64,000 bases of DNA from Vibrio celticus (GCF_024347335.1 NZ_AP025463.1:434001-498000); one strand, 5' to 3'; numbered from the stretch's first letter, positions 17,786 to 27,494 are shown. A program made the numbers and translations. The notes: a model not told the origin generated them from the letters alone.

Positions 17786-18835
17786 ATGCTAAAAGTCGCG
17801 ATAAATGGATTTGGACGAATAGGGCGTAATGTATTACGCGCTGTCTATGAAAGTGGCAAAAGCCAACAAATCAAAGTAGTAGCTGTCAATGAGCTTGCTC
17901 AGCCTGACGCTATGGCTCACCTATTGCAGTACGACACCAGTCACGGCCGCTTCGGTAAGAAAATCTCTAACGATCAAGAGCACATTTATGTCCATCATGG
18001 CATTGGTGCTGAAGACAAGGGTGAGTTTGATACCATTCGTATCTTACATCTTGCTGATATTGAGCTGCTGCCTTGGCGTGACCTTGAGGTGGATATCGTT
18101 CTCGATTGTACCGGTGTTTATGGTTGCCGAGATGACGGCCTCGCGCACATTGCTGCAGGGGCGAAAAAGGTACTGTTTTCTCACCCCGGAGCCAATGACC
18201 TCGACAACACCATTATCTATGGTGTGAACCACGATACCATCGAAGCGGACCACCGAATCGTTTCCAATGGTTCGTGCACCACCAACTGTATTGTCCCTAT
18301 CATTAAGGTTCTTGATGACGCCTTTGGCATTGAGTCCGGTACGATTACGACTATTCACTCTTCAATGAATGATCAACAAGTTATCGACGCGTACCACAGC
18401 GATTTGCGTCGTACTCGAGCAGCAAGCCAATCGATCATTCCTGTCGATACCAAGTTGCATAAAGGTATTGAAAGAATCTTCCCGAAATTTTCCAACAAAT
18501 TTGAAGCTATATCTGTGCGTGTGCCGACGGTAAACGTAACAGCGATGGATTTAAGTGTCACAATTAATGCAAATGTGAAAGTTAATGACGTAAATCAAAC
18601 CATTGTTAATGCATCCCAGTGTACATTACACAATATAGTTGACTATACTGAAGCGCCGCTCGTTTCCATCGACTTTAATCACGATCCCCATAGCGCAATC
18701 GTTGATGGTTCACAAACTCGAGTGAGCAACGGCCACTTAGTTAAAATGCTAGTGTGGTGTGACAATGAATGGGGCTTTGCGAACCGAATGCTAGATACGG
18801 TTCTTGCAATGCAAGCTTCTGAAGGCAAGAAGTAA
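17786..18835 (+). CDS. epd: D-erythrose-4-phosphate dehydrogenase
   Basis: NAD-dependent oxidation of erythrose-4-phosphate to 4-phosphoerythronate, the first step of the DXP-dependent vitamin B6 route that PdxJ (also in this window) completes. 349 aa from the ATG at 17786; an ATG at 17774 adds four residues and cannot be excluded. GAPDH-family features: GFGRIGRN at the N-terminus and the catalytic Cys in SNGSCTTNC near 154. Epd-specific segments HSDLRRTRAASQSIIPVDTK and WCDNEWGFANRMLDT distinguish it from GapA. It lies upstream of pgk and fba as in E. coli. Confidence 0.95.
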   Translation: MLKVAINGFGRIGRNVLRAVYESGKSQQIKVVAVNELAQPDAMAHLLQYDTSHGRFGKKISNDQEHIYVHHGIGAEDKGEFDTIRILHLADIELLPWRDLEVDIVLDCTGVYGCRDDGLAHIAAGAKKVLFSHPGANDLDNTIIYGVNHDTIEADHRIVSNGSCTTNCIVPIIKVLDDAFGIESGTITTIHSSMNDQQVIDAYHSDLRRTRAASQSIIPVDTKLHKGIERIFPKFSNKFEAISVRVPTVNVTAMDLSVTINANVKVNDVNQTIVNASQCTLHNIVDYTEAPLVSIDFNHDPHSAIVDGSQTRVSNGHLVKMLVWCDNEWGFANRMLDTVLAMQASEGKK

Positions 18836-19001
18836 GACCTAGAAGCAAATGTGCGGATTATTTATTTTTTAGCTTGAAATAAATACTAAGAGTCCACATA
18901 TTATTGGTAGTGAAAGAATTACCAGTTGAATAATTTATAGGCTTAGCAGGGTTGCTGAGTTTCCAAAACTTTATATTTATTTAAATTTGAGAGGACAAAT
19001 C

Positions 19002-20165
19002 ATGTCTGTGATCAAGATGACTGACCTGGAACTTGCAGGTAAACGCGTATTTATCCGTGCTGACCTAAACGTACCAGTAAAAGACGGTAAAGTAACTTCA
19101 GATGCACGTATCCTTGCATCTCTACCAACTATCAAACTTTGCCTAGAAGCTGGCGCAAAGGTAATGGTTACTTCTCACCTTGGTCGTCCTACTGAAGGCG
19201 AATACAACGAAGAGTTCTCTCTAGCTCCTGTAGTTAACTACCTAAACGACGCACTAGACTGCGAAGTTAAACTAGCTAAAGATTACGTAAACGGCCTAGA
19301 GCTAAATGCTGGTGAACTTGTTGTTCTTGAAAACGTTCGCTTTAACAAAGGCGAGAAGAAAAACGAAGAAGCACTTTCTAAGCAATATGCTGCACTATGT
19401 GACATCTTCGTAATGGATGCATTCGGTACAGCTCACCGTGCTCAAGCTTCTACACACGGTGTTGGTACTTACGCTCCTGTAGCATGTGCTGGCCCTCTTC
19501 TAGCTGCTGAGCTTGAAGCGCTTGGTAAAGCAATGGACAACCCAGCTCGCCCACTAGTGGCTATCGTTGGTGGTTCTAAAGTTTCTACTAAACTAACCGT
19601 TCTAGAATCTCTTTCTAAAATTGCTGACCAGCTTGTTGTTGGTGGTGGTATCGCGAACACATTCATCGCTGCTGAAGGCCACAACGTAGGTAAGTCTCTA
19701 TACGAAGCTGACCTAGTTGAAACTGCTCAGAAGCTAATGAAAGAGTGTGCTATCCCAGTAGCAACTGACGTTGCGTGTGCTAAAGCATTCGACGAAAACG
19801 CAGAAGCTGAAATCAAGCACGTTTCTGAAGTTCAAGACGACGACATGATCTTCGACCTTGGTCCAGATTCAACTGCGGCACTAGCTGAAATCATCGGCAA
19901 CGCGAAAACTATCCTTTGGAACGGCCCTGTAGGCGTATTCGAATTCAAGAACTTCGAAGCGGGTACAGCTGGTATCTCTAAAGCAATCGCTGAGTCTGCA
20001 GGTTTCTCTGTAGCAGGTGGTGGTGACACGCTAGCAGCTATCGACAAGTTCGGTATCAAAGCTGACGTTTCTTACATCTCTACTGGCGGTGGCGCTTTCC
20101 TTGAATTCGTTGAAGGTAAAGTACTTCCTGCAGTAGCAATGCTTGAAGAGCGTGCTAAAGCATAA
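19002..20165 (+). CDS. pgk: Phosphoglycerate kinase
   Basis: Glycolytic transfer of phosphate from 1,3-bisphosphoglycerate to ADP. 387 aa from the ATG at 19002, preceded by GAGAGGAC; an upstream TTG at 18987 sits within that site. Seen: RADLNVPVKDGKVTSDARI near the start, SHLGRPTEGEYNEEFSLAPV, the hinge and nucleotide region VGGSKVSTKLTVLESL near 200, and GGGDTLAAIDKFG near the C-terminus. Codons are strongly biased, with CTA for leucine and GCT/GGT, as in the other glycolytic genes here. Confidence 0.98.
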   Translation: MSVIKMTDLELAGKRVFIRADLNVPVKDGKVTSDARILASLPTIKLCLEAGAKVMVTSHLGRPTEGEYNEEFSLAPVVNYLNDALDCEVKLAKDYVNGLELNAGELVVLENVRFNKGEKKNEEALSKQYAALCDIFVMDAFGTAHRAQASTHGVGTYAPVACAGPLLAAELEALGKAMDNPARPLVAIVGGSKVSTKLTVLESLSKIADQLVVGGGIANTFIAAEGHNVGKSLYEADLVETAQKLMKECAIPVATDVACAKAFDENAEAEIKHVSEVQDDDMIFDLGPDSTAALAEIIGNAKTILWNGPVGVFEFKNFEAGTAGISKAIAESAGFSVAGGGDTLAAIDKFGIKADVSYISTGGGAFLEFVEGKVLPAVAMLEERAKA

Positions 20166-20173
20166 TTGATTTA

Positions 20174-20202
20174 GAAAGGCGAGATGTGAATCTCGCCTTT
20201 TA
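20174..20202 (+). terminator. pgk terminator
   Basis: AAAGGCGAGA and TCTCGCCTTT form a 10-bp stem with loop TGTGAA, 9 bp past the pgk stop, followed by a short T-run. fba therefore probably has its own promoter as well. Confidence 0.85.
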
Positions 20203-20320
20203 ACGTTTGCTGCATATCACACTTTTTTGCTAGAATGGCATAAGTTGTGAGCAAATGATTGCAAGTTTTTAAACTTAAGTTTTTTAATCTTAAAACGATA
20301 GAATAAATAGGACTATTTCC

Positions 20321-21397
20321 ATGTCTAAGATCTTCGACTTTGTAAAACCTGGTGTGATTTCTGGCGATGACGTACAGAAAGTATTTGAAGTAGCAAAAGA
20401 AAACAAATTTGCTCTTCCTGCTGTAAACGTTGTTGGTACTGACTCTGTAAACGCAGTACTAGAAGCAGCTGCTAAAGTTAAAGCTCCAGTAGTTGTTCAG
20501 TTCTCTAACGGCGGCGCTGCATTCTTCGCAGGTAAAGGCGTTAAACTTGAAGGTCAAGGCGCACAAGTTCTTGGCGCTGTAGCTGGTGCAAAATACGTAC
20601 ACGCTGTAGCTGAAGCTTACGGTGTTCCAGTTATCCTGCACACTGACCACGCTGCTAAGAAACTTCTTCCATGGATCGACGGTCTACTAGACGCTGGTGA
20701 AGAGTTCTTCGCACAAACTGGTAAGCCTCTATTCTCTTCTCACATGCTAGACCTTTCTGAAGAGTCTCTAGAAGAGAACATCGAAACATGTGCTAAGTAC
20801 CTAGAGCGCATGGCTAAAATGAACATGACAATCGAGATCGAACTTGGTTGTACTGGTGGTGAAGAAGACGGCGTTGATAACTCTGATATGGACGCATCTG
20901 AGCTTTACACTTCTCCAGAAGACGTAGCATACGCTTACGAGAAACTAATGGCTGTTAGCCCACGTTTCACTATCGCTGCATCTTTCGGTAACGTACACGG
21001 TGTTTACCAAGCTGGTAACGTTGTACTTACTCCAACTATCCTACGTGATTCTCAAGCATACTGTGCAGAGAAGTTCGGTATCGCACCTAACGCTCTAAAC
21101 TTCGTATTCCACGGTGGTTCTGGTTCTTCTGAAGCAGAAATCCAAGAGTCTATCGGCTACGGTGTTATCAAAATGAACATCGATACTGATACACAGTGGG
21201 CAACTTGGGACGGTATCCGTCAGTACTCTGCTGACAACTTCGATTTCCTACAAGGTCAAATCGGCAACCCAACTGGCGAAGCTGCTCCAAACAAGAAGTA
21301 CTACGATCCACGCGTATGGCTACGTGCTGGTCAAGCTTCAATGGTTGCTCGTCTAGAGAAAGCATTTGCTGACCTTAACGCTGTAGACGTACTATAA
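20321..21397 (+). CDS. fbaA: Class II fructose-bisphosphate aldolase
   Basis: Zinc-dependent reversible cleavage of fructose-1,6-bisphosphate to two triose phosphates. 358 aa, the length of E. coli FbaA. The catalytic Asp and Zn ligands are in VILHTDHAAKKLLPWIDG near 105-122, followed by ELGCTGGEEDGVDN near 180, the Zn histidine in GNVHGVYQ, and phosphate-binding FHGGSGS. AGGAC precedes the ATG. Strong codon bias and an own terminator indicate a highly expressed unit. Confidence 0.98.
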   Translation: MSKIFDFVKPGVISGDDVQKVFEVAKENKFALPAVNVVGTDSVNAVLEAAAKVKAPVVVQFSNGGAAFFAGKGVKLEGQGAQVLGAVAGAKYVHAVAEAYGVPVILHTDHAAKKLLPWIDGLLDAGEEFFAQTGKPLFSSHMLDLSEESLEENIETCAKYLERMAKMNMTIEIELGCTGGEEDGVDNSDMDASELYTSPEDVAYAYEKLMAVSPRFTIAASFGNVHGVYQAGNVVLTPTILRDSQAYCAEKFGIAPNALNFVFHGGSGSSEAEIQESIGYGVIKMNIDTDTQWATWDGIRQYSADNFDFLQGQIGNPTGEAAPNKKYYDPRVWLRAGQASMVARLEKAFADLNAVDVL

Positions 21398-21427
21398 TTC
21401 TTTGAATTAAGTACTCTTTAAGTTTTA

Positions 21428-21456
21428 AAAACCCGCTCATTGAGCGGGTTTTTTTA
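21428..21456 (+). terminator. fbaA terminator
   Basis: AACCCGCT and AGCGGGTT pair around a short loop and are followed by seven T. It lies 31 bp past the fbaA stop. Confidence 0.9.
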
Positions 21457-21774
21457 TATCTGATAAAAACTTGTACTAAATATGTGAAAAACCTAGCGTG
21501 CGGTGAATAAATTTCGTAGTCTTTTAGTTATCGGTATTTGTGTTTATCGGTAAGTTTTAATAATTCAAAAGCTTACATAAATATGACTTTGCAATCTGTC
21601 AAAGATAGGATATCGTGCCGAAAAACTGAACTTGGTTCAGTTTATAAAAAGGACTTGGCTTTAATTTACTTTTAACACAATGACTTAACGGTAATTACAC
21701 TGTTTATTATATTGCAGAGTAAATGAGGCTTAAGGCAGTTTAGCCCATAGCATATTATATAGAGGATGCACATT
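21457..21774 (+). promoter_or_regulatory. mscS upstream region with a perfect 9-bp inverted repeat
   Basis: About 320 bp without genes. AAACTGAAC (21623-21631) and GTTCAGTTT (21635-21643) are exact complements separated by TTG. The three-base gap is too tight for a good RNA hairpin, so a dimeric repressor or activator site is more likely. It shares only the CTG/CAG core with the FadR operator. Promoter hexamers could not be fixed with confidence. Confidence 0.4.
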
Positions 21775-22641
21775 ATGGCTGATAGTTCGACAGCGATTGA
21801 GACTCCACTTGTGGATGGTTTGTCTCAAGCAGAGCAGTGGTTAACAAATAATTCAGATTTATTTATCCAATATGGCGTAAATATCATTTCAGCACTGATA
21901 ATTCTATTTATTGGTAACCTTATTGTTAAAGCAGTAGCGAATAGCGTGTCTAAGGTTCTTCAGAAGAAGAAAATGGACCGAGCCGTTGTGGAGTTCGTCC
22001 ATGGTTTAGTTCGTTACTTGTTGTTTGTGATTGTTTTAATTGCTGCACTTGGTCGTCTAGGCGTTCAAACTGCATCTGTGGTTGCTGTTATTGGTGCGGC
22101 TGGTTTAGCGGTAGGCTTAGCGTTACAAGGCTCACTATCTAACTTTGCAGCTGGTGTACTTATCGTTGCATTCCGTCCATTCAAGTCTGGTGACTACGTG
22201 GAAATTGGTGGTGTAGCAGGTTCGGTTGATTCAATTCAAATCTTCCAAACAGTTCTAACAACGCCAGACAACAAGATGGTTGTAGTACCTAACGGTAGCG
22301 TTATTGGCAGCCCAATTACTAACTACTCTCGTCATGATACGCGTCGTATTGATCTAATGATTGGGGTTTCTTACAACGCTGATCTTCAAAAGACAAAAGC
22401 GCTACTGACTAAGATTTGTGAATCTGATGAGCGTGTACTGAAAGAGCCAGGTGTTCAAGTTGGTGTTCACACACTAGCAGACTCTTCAGTAAACTTTGTT
22501 GTTCGCCCATGGGTTAGCACTGCAGAGTACTGGAATGTTTACTTCGACCTGATGCAAGCAATCAAAGAAGGCTTGGATAATGAAGGTATCGAAATCCCAT
22601 TCCCGCAAATGGATGTACACATGAATAAAGTAGAAGCTTAA
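21775..22641 (+). CDS. mscS: Small-conductance mechanosensitive channel MscS
   Basis: Heptameric inner-membrane channel that opens under tension and releases solutes during hypo-osmotic shock, relevant for a marine bacterium. 288 aa from the ATG at 21775, with AGAGGA upstream; the ATG at 21766 lies in or next to that site. Three transmembrane segments occupy about residues 25-130. The pore-lining TM3 is VVAVIGAAGLAVGLALQG, with the Ala/Gly pattern of MscS, followed by the cytoplasmic vestibule domain. Same place, downstream of fbaA, as in E. coli. Confidence 0.95.
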   Translation: MADSSTAIETPLVDGLSQAEQWLTNNSDLFIQYGVNIISALIILFIGNLIVKAVANSVSKVLQKKKMDRAVVEFVHGLVRYLLFVIVLIAALGRLGVQTASVVAVIGAAGLAVGLALQGSLSNFAAGVLIVAFRPFKSGDYVEIGGVAGSVDSIQIFQTVLTTPDNKMVVVPNGSVIGSPITNYSRHDTRRIDLMIGVSYNADLQKTKALLTKICESDERVLKEPGVQVGVHTLADSSVNFVVRPWVSTAEYWNVYFDLMQAIKEGLDNEGIEIPFPQMDVHMNKVEA

Positions 22642-22680
22642 TTTCTAGTTAGTTTTTATAACTATAAGCTTTTATAAGGA

Positions 22681-22712
22681 AAGGCGGATAACTTAGGTTA
22701 TCCGCCTTTTTT
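22681..22712 (+). terminator. mscS terminator
   Basis: AAGGCGGATAAC and GTTATCCGCCTT form a 12-bp perfect stem with loop TTAG, followed by a T-run. It lies between converging mscS and argO, and the A-run on its left may allow use in both directions. Confidence 0.9.
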
Positions 22713-22736
22713 GTTGGTTTTCTAAGAAAAACAGAT

Positions 22737-23366
22737 TTACCAGTATTGTTCAATAAGTCCATTGGTAAGCACAGCTGCTATGGCGAACATCATGGTTGCT
22801 ACCACGATATCGATGCCTTTCTTAACCTTAGGTTTAGATAGCGTCGGGCCTAGTTTTGCAGCGCCTAATGACAAAGAATAAAACCAGACGAACGAAGCCA
22901 ATATAGTCCCCATAGCAAACGCAATTCTGTCGTTGCCTTCAAATTGCCCACCAATGGATCCAAGGATCACCACGGTATCCAAATAGAGGTGTGGGTTTAA
23001 TACTGTTACTGCCAATGCCCCCAAAATAACGGTGCGCTTGCCACGCGCCAATATCTCACCTTTCGATTCGTCACTGGTGCGCACTTTGAATGCACTGCGT
23101 AGTGAGAGCAAACCATACACAGTCAGAAAAGCGATACCACCGAGTGTTACGGAGGTAAGTAGTAACTCATTTTGCGACAAGATCGCTCCGCCGCCAAAAA
23201 TACCTAATGAGATAAACAGAGTATCGAGCAGGCTACAAATCGTTGCTGTCGTTAAATGATGATTGCGTTTTATCCCTTGATTTAGGACGTACGCATTCTG
23301 AGCGCCAATAGGGATAATCATACTTGCCCCTAGACCAAAACCTTGTAATAAAACCCAAAAACTCAT
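22737..23366 (-). CDS. argO: LysE/ArgO family amino-acid exporter
   Basis: Membrane exporter of basic amino acids, mainly arginine in E. coli. 209 aa from the ATG at 23366, which has GGAGG upstream. LysE-type topology with about six hydrophobic spans. The conserved N-terminal motif GASMIIPIGAQNAYVLNQGI is followed by a second motif AVTVLNPHLYLDTVVILG in mid-protein. It is divergent from an argP-type regulator, the classical arrangement in which ArgP activates argO in response to arginine. The exact substrate here is inferred from that context. Confidence 0.92.
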   Translation of the reverse strand: MSFWVLLQGFGLGASMIIPIGAQNAYVLNQGIKRNHHLTTATICSLLDTLFISLGIFGGGAILSQNELLLTSVTLGGIAFLTVYGLLSLRSAFKVRTSDESKGEILARGKRTVILGALAVTVLNPHLYLDTVVILGSIGGQFEGNDRIAFAMGTILASFVWFYSLSLGAAKLGPTLSKPKVKKGIDIVVATMMFAIAAVLTNGLIEQYW

Positions 23367-23508
23367 TTTAACCTCCACTTATTTAACGATATTTACGAGC
23401 TATATGGCGAAGATACTCTGACCCTTTAAATAAGTATAATTAATGATTTTAATACATTATTAGAGTTGCTAATGTAGTGGTGGGTTAGCTTAAAAAGGAA
23501 GCAAATTG

Positions 23509-24405
23509 ATGCGCGGATTGGATTATAAATGGATAGAAGCGCTGGACGCTGTGGTGAAACAACGTAGCTTTGAAAGGGCTGCTGAGCAGTTATATATCTC
23601 CCAGTCGGCGGTATCTCAGCGCATCAAACAGTTGGAAAAGTGGTTGGCTCAGCCTGCCTTAGTGAGAGAAAGCCCGCCTAGGCCAACGCCTGCGGGTAAA
23701 AAATTACTGGGCTTATATCGCCGTGTTCGTTTGTTAGAGCACGAGCTTGTGCCTGAGTTGATGAATGAAGAGGGCTCTCAGCCACTATCGATATCCATAG
23801 CCACCAACGCTGATAGTTTGGCGACATGGCTGCTACCGGCTTTGTCGGATGTGATGAAATCTCGCCAAGTCGAGTTGAACCTCGCGATTCATGGTGAGTC
23901 GAGAACCATTGAAAAGATAAAAAGTGGCGAGGTAGCCGGTGCAATCAGTTTGGAGTCTCAAGCGATTCCAGGCTGCAGTGCCGATTATCTCGGTAGGATG
24001 GATTATGTTTGCGTGGCTAGCCCTGATTTTCATCAGCGTTACTTTTCTGATGGCGTCAACTACGCCACGTTAAGCAAGGCACCTGCGGTTTCCTATGATC
24101 AATACGATGATCTGCATAAGAAGTTTTTGCATGATCATTTTAACGTCCCGAGAGACAGTGTGATCAATCATACAGTCGGCAGCTCGGAAGCATTTGTACG
24201 TTTAGCGTTGTCGGGTGTTGCCTATTGCTTGATTCCTCGATTGCAGATTATCGATGAGCTAGAGTCTGGTGATCTTATTGACATTACCCCTGGCTTTCTG
24301 CTGTCTTATCGCATTTATTGGCACCATTGGCAGCTCGAGAGTGGGGTGTTAAAAGAGGTATCCCAAGCGATATTAAGTTTTGCTCACAATCACTTGCCTC
24401 AGTAA
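23509..24405 (+). CDS. argP: LysR-family regulator ArgP (IciA)
   Basis: Transcription factor that activates argO with arginine and is blocked by lysine. 298 aa with an N-terminal winged helix-turn-helix (RSFERAAEQLYISQSAVSQRIKQLE, residues ~18-42) and a periplasmic-binding-like effector domain after residue 90. AAAAAGGA lies upstream of the ATG at 23509. The 142 bp shared with argO presumably contain its operator; no site was assigned. Confidence 0.93.
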   Translation: MRGLDYKWIEALDAVVKQRSFERAAEQLYISQSAVSQRIKQLEKWLAQPALVRESPPRPTPAGKKLLGLYRRVRLLEHELVPELMNEEGSQPLSISIATNADSLATWLLPALSDVMKSRQVELNLAIHGESRTIEKIKSGEVAGAISLESQAIPGCSADYLGRMDYVCVASPDFHQRYFSDGVNYATLSKAPAVSYDQYDDLHKKFLHDHFNVPRDSVINHTVGSSEAFVRLALSGVAYCLIPRLQIIDELESGDLIDITPGFLLSYRIYWHHWQLESGVLKEVSQAILSFAHNHLPQ

Positions 24406-24516
24406 GCTGTTGATTTTTTCAGCGTCAAAGTTCTGTTAGAAGTGCGTGCTCTGGATTGGCTACACGATAAATTGCTCTATGATGAAAGTACATTTGTTTA
24501 GCATAGGTCATACCTA

Positions 24517-25230
24517 ATGAAGCTTGTACCAAAGATGTTAGCAACGTCTCTTACTCTTACTGCGGCGTTGAGTGCTGTGAGTTTTCCATCATTGGCAGAC
24601 TCTCCATCCTTTCCTCATATTTCAACGACAGGCTATGGTGAAGTGATCGCGACACCTGATATGGCGACATTCTCTGTGAGAGTCGTGGAATCGACGATGA
24701 CTGCTGAACAGGCTAAAAATACCGTTGATAAAGTCGTGACAGGCTTTCTAAATAAGTTGTATCAAGCTGGTGTTGATGAGGCGAGTGTTCATAGCTCAAA
24801 CCTGTATCTATCTCCTCAATATCACTACCCGAAAGATGGCAAACCGGAACTGGTTGGCTACCGCGCTTCACGTAATGTGACCGTTCAAGTGACTGAGCTA
24901 GCTAATCTTAATGAGTACATGGATATTGCTATTGGAGAAGGCATTAATCAGATCGACAACATTCAGCTTCAAGTTCGAGATCAAGCCAAGTATCAAGAGC
25001 AAGCGCGCTTAGAAGCCATCAAGGATGCGCGATCGAAAGCTAAATCATTAGCGAGTGGGTTTGAGCGTGAGTTGGGTGATGTTTGGCGTGTTGATTACAA
25101 CGCACAATCTTCTCAGCCTGTGTTAATGCGTTCAATGGCGATGGATGCGAGAACAGAGTCGAACTCTTATGAAGACTCAACGATCACCATTCGCGACCGT
25201 GTTAATGTGATCTACCAGATCGAAGAATAA
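24517..25230 (+). CDS. SIMPL (DUF541) periplasmic protein
   Basis: 237-aa exported protein of the SIMPL/DUF541 family. In E. coli YggE, at the same site near argO and argP, the family is linked to lower oxidative stress, but the mechanism is unknown. A signal peptide covers residues 1-27 (cleavage after SLADS or SLA). The conserved core ISTTGYGEVIATPDMATFSV and the C-terminal SITIRDRV-like segment (DSTITIRDRVNVIY) are visible. Monocistronic with its own terminator. Confidence 0.88.
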   Translation: MKLVPKMLATSLTLTAALSAVSFPSLADSPSFPHISTTGYGEVIATPDMATFSVRVVESTMTAEQAKNTVDKVVTGFLNKLYQAGVDEASVHSSNLYLSPQYHYPKDGKPELVGYRASRNVTVQVTELANLNEYMDIAIGEGINQIDNIQLQVRDQAKYQEQARLEAIKDARSKAKSLASGFERELGDVWRVDYNAQSSQPVLMRSMAMDARTESNSYEDSTITIRDRVNVIYQIEE

Positions 25231-25291
25231 GATAGCGCTATAGAGGCTTTTGGATCACGGTGATCTAATTACCTACGATAGGCCAAATACT

Positions 25292-25325
25292 AAAAAGGCT
25301 CTCATAATGAGAGCCTTTTTGTTTT
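25292..25325. terminator. Bidirectional terminator between the SIMPL gene and serA
   Basis: AAAGGCTCTCA and TGAGAGCCTTT flank loop TAA. The 11-bp stem has an A-run to its left and a T-run to its right, so it can end both converging transcripts. Confidence 0.92.
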
Positions 25326-25346
25326 TACTAATATCGAGTTCGATGA

Positions 25347-26576
25347 TTAGTGAAGTAGACGAGCACGGATTGTGCCTTCGATCTCTTTCAGTTTAAGCAG
25401 TGCTTCTTCTGAACGATCCGCTTCTACATCGATAACTACATAACCCATATCAGCCGCAGTCTGTAGGTACTGACCCGCGATGTTAATGCCTTCTTCAGCG
25501 AAGATGGTGTTGATCTGAGTTAGGATACCTGGGCGGTTTTCGTGAATGTGCAGCAAACGAGACGTGCCCGTGTGTAGCGGTAGAGATACCTCTGGGAAGT
25601 TAACACTTGATAACGTAGAACCGTTATCAGAGTATTTCGCTAGCTTGCCAGCCACTTCAACACCGATATTCTCTTGTGCTTCCTGAGTTGAACCACCTAC
25701 GTGAGGTGTAAGAATCACGTTGTCGAACTGCATCAATGGCGACTCAAACGGGTCTGCATTGGTTTTTGGTTCTGTTGGGAAAACGTCAATAGCCGCACCT
25801 GCAAGGTGACCAGATTCCAGAGCGCCACACAAAGCAGGAATATCGACTACCGTGCCACGAGCTGCGTTGATAAAGATAGAACCAGGCTTCATGCGCTCGA
25901 ACTCTTCTTTACCCATCATGTCTTTTGTTTCGTTGGTTTCAGGTACATGCAAAGAGATTACGTCACACTTGTTCAGTAATTCCGTCATGGTATGAACTTG
26001 GGTTGCGTTACCTAAAGACAATTTGTTTTCAATGTCGTAGAAGTAAACGCGCATACCAAGGTTTTCCGCAATAATACCCAGCTGAGTACCAATGTGACCG
26101 TAACCAATAATACCTAAACGCTTACCACGAGCTTCGTAAGAGTTGTCGGCACTCTTTTTCCAGATGCCACGGTGAGCAAGAGCGTTCTTTTCTGGAATGC
26201 CACGTAGTAGTAATAGAACCTGGCCAAGAACCAGCTCAGCAACGCTTCGAGTGTTTGAGAATGGTGCGTTGAACACAGGGATACCGCGTTTTGCTGCTGC
26301 TTGAAGGTTGACTTGGTTAGTACCAATACAGAAACAACCAACGGCAACCAGCTTTTCAGCTGCATCAATAACTTCTTGGGAGATGTTAGTGCGAGAACGA
26401 ATACCAATGAAGTGAGCATCTTTTACTGCTTCAAGAAGTTCATCTTCCGGTAGCGAGCCTTTGTGGTACTCAATGTTTGTGTAACCAGCGGCTTGCAGCA
26501 CTTCTACAGAAGAAGGGTGAAGACCTTCTAGAAGTAGAATTTTTATTTTTTCTTTTTCCAGTGAAACTTTGGCCAT
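25347..26576 (-). CDS. serA: D-3-phosphoglycerate dehydrogenase
   Basis: First step of serine synthesis: NAD-dependent oxidation of 3-phosphoglycerate. 409 aa from the ATG at 26576, matching E. coli SerA; the longer frame to 26609 adds 11 residues unlike the family. The catalytic domain has the Rossmann motif LGIIGYGHIGTQLG near 155 and catalytic His in TPHVGGST near 290. The C-terminal ACT domain (about 335-409, starting LHIHENRPGILTQINTIFAE) carries serine feedback inhibition. Confidence 0.97.
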   Translation of the reverse strand: MAKVSLEKEKIKILLLEGLHPSSVEVLQAAGYTNIEYHKGSLPEDELLEAVKDAHFIGIRSRTNISQEVIDAAEKLVAVGCFCIGTNQVNLQAAAKRGIPVFNAPFSNTRSVAELVLGQVLLLLRGIPEKNALAHRGIWKKSADNSYEARGKRLGIIGYGHIGTQLGIIAENLGMRVYFYDIENKLSLGNATQVHTMTELLNKCDVISLHVPETNETKDMMGKEEFERMKPGSIFINAARGTVVDIPALCGALESGHLAGAAIDVFPTEPKTNADPFESPLMQFDNVILTPHVGGSTQEAQENIGVEVAGKLAKYSDNGSTLSSVNFPEVSLPLHTGTSRLLHIHENRPGILTQINTIFAEEGINIAGQYLQTAADMGYVVIDVEADRSEEALLKLKEIEGTIRARLLH

Positions 26577-26771
26577 TGTTCTCGTCCTTAAAATGGAAAG
26601 GTTGGGCAAATGCGGCGCACGTGCTACAAAATGGCTGAAAGGGGAACAAATTCACCACTTTGTTAGGAGACAAACGTTTTCCCTGTGCGTCTTCTGAACA
26701 ATAAAGTAACAAAAAAAAAATGTTTTGGGTAAGAAAATTACGGAATAAGACATAATTTTACAGCAATAAAG

Positions 26772-26799
26772 CAAAAAAAACGGCGCCCTAGGGCACCGT
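26772..26799 (-). terminator. rpiA terminator
   Basis: On the minus strand ACGGTGCCC-TA-GGGCGCCGT (one G-U pair) is followed by eight T. It lies 39 bp past the rpiA stop and uncouples rpiA from serA. Confidence 0.9.
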
Positions 26800-26837
26800 A
26801 TGTAATGAAGTAACAGAAAAACTCAATCTTCTATTAT

Positions 26838-27494
26838 TTATTCTTCGATTTTTGCACCTTCAGACGTGCCGGTGATAACCACATCAGCGCCACGGTGAGC
26901 GAACAGACCAACCGTCACCACACCAGCAATACCATTGATGATATCTTCTAGTTGTTTCGGGTTTTCAATCGCCATGCCGTACACATCTAAGATCACGTTG
27001 CCGTTATCGGTTGTGCAGCCTTCGCGGTAAACTGGGTCACCACCAAGCTTAACCAGTTCACGTGCCACGTATGAACGTGCCATTGGGATTACTTCAACAG
27101 GCAGTGGGAATTTACCCAACACATCAACTGCTTTAGTGCCGTCAACAATACACACAAACTTATCAGAGATAGCCGCTACGATTTTTTCACGAGTCAAAGC
27201 AGCGCCGCCGCCTTTGATCATATCGCGTGAAGCGTTAATCTCGTCTGCGCCATCAACATAGATGTCTAGTTTGAATACGTCGTTGCACTCAAATACTTTG
27301 ATTTCTAGTGCTTCTAGTTTTTCAGTAGAGGCTACAGAGCTTGAAACCGCACCTTTGATTTTGTCTTTCATTGTGCCAAGTGCGTCGATGAAGTGATTTA
27401 CTGTAGAGCCAGTACCTACACCTACAATGCTGCCTTCTTCAACATATTGAAGTGCTGCCCAGCCCGCTGCTTTTTTCATTTCATCTTGAGTCAT
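26838..27494 (-). CDS. rpiA: Ribose-5-phosphate isomerase A
   Basis: Interconverts ribose-5-phosphate and ribulose-5-phosphate in the pentose phosphate pathway. 218 aa, as in E. coli. Seen: phosphate-binding VGVGTGSTVNHFIDAL near residue 24, catalytic region DIYVDGADEINASRDMIKGGGAALTREKI near 80-105. Upstream lie two GTTAACGTTT repeats spaced by 20 bp that may be an operator. Order serA-rpiA and strand arrangement resemble E. coli. Confidence 0.97.
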   Translation of the reverse strand: MTQDEMKKAAGWAALQYVEEGSIVGVGTGSTVNHFIDALGTMKDKIKGAVSSSVASTEKLEALEIKVFECNDVFKLDIYVDGADEINASRDMIKGGGAALTREKIVAAISDKFVCIVDGTKAVDVLGKFPLPVEVIPMARSYVARELVKLGGDPVYREGCTTDNGNVILDVYGMAIENPKQLEDIINGIAGVVTVGLFAHRGADVVITGTSEGAKIEE

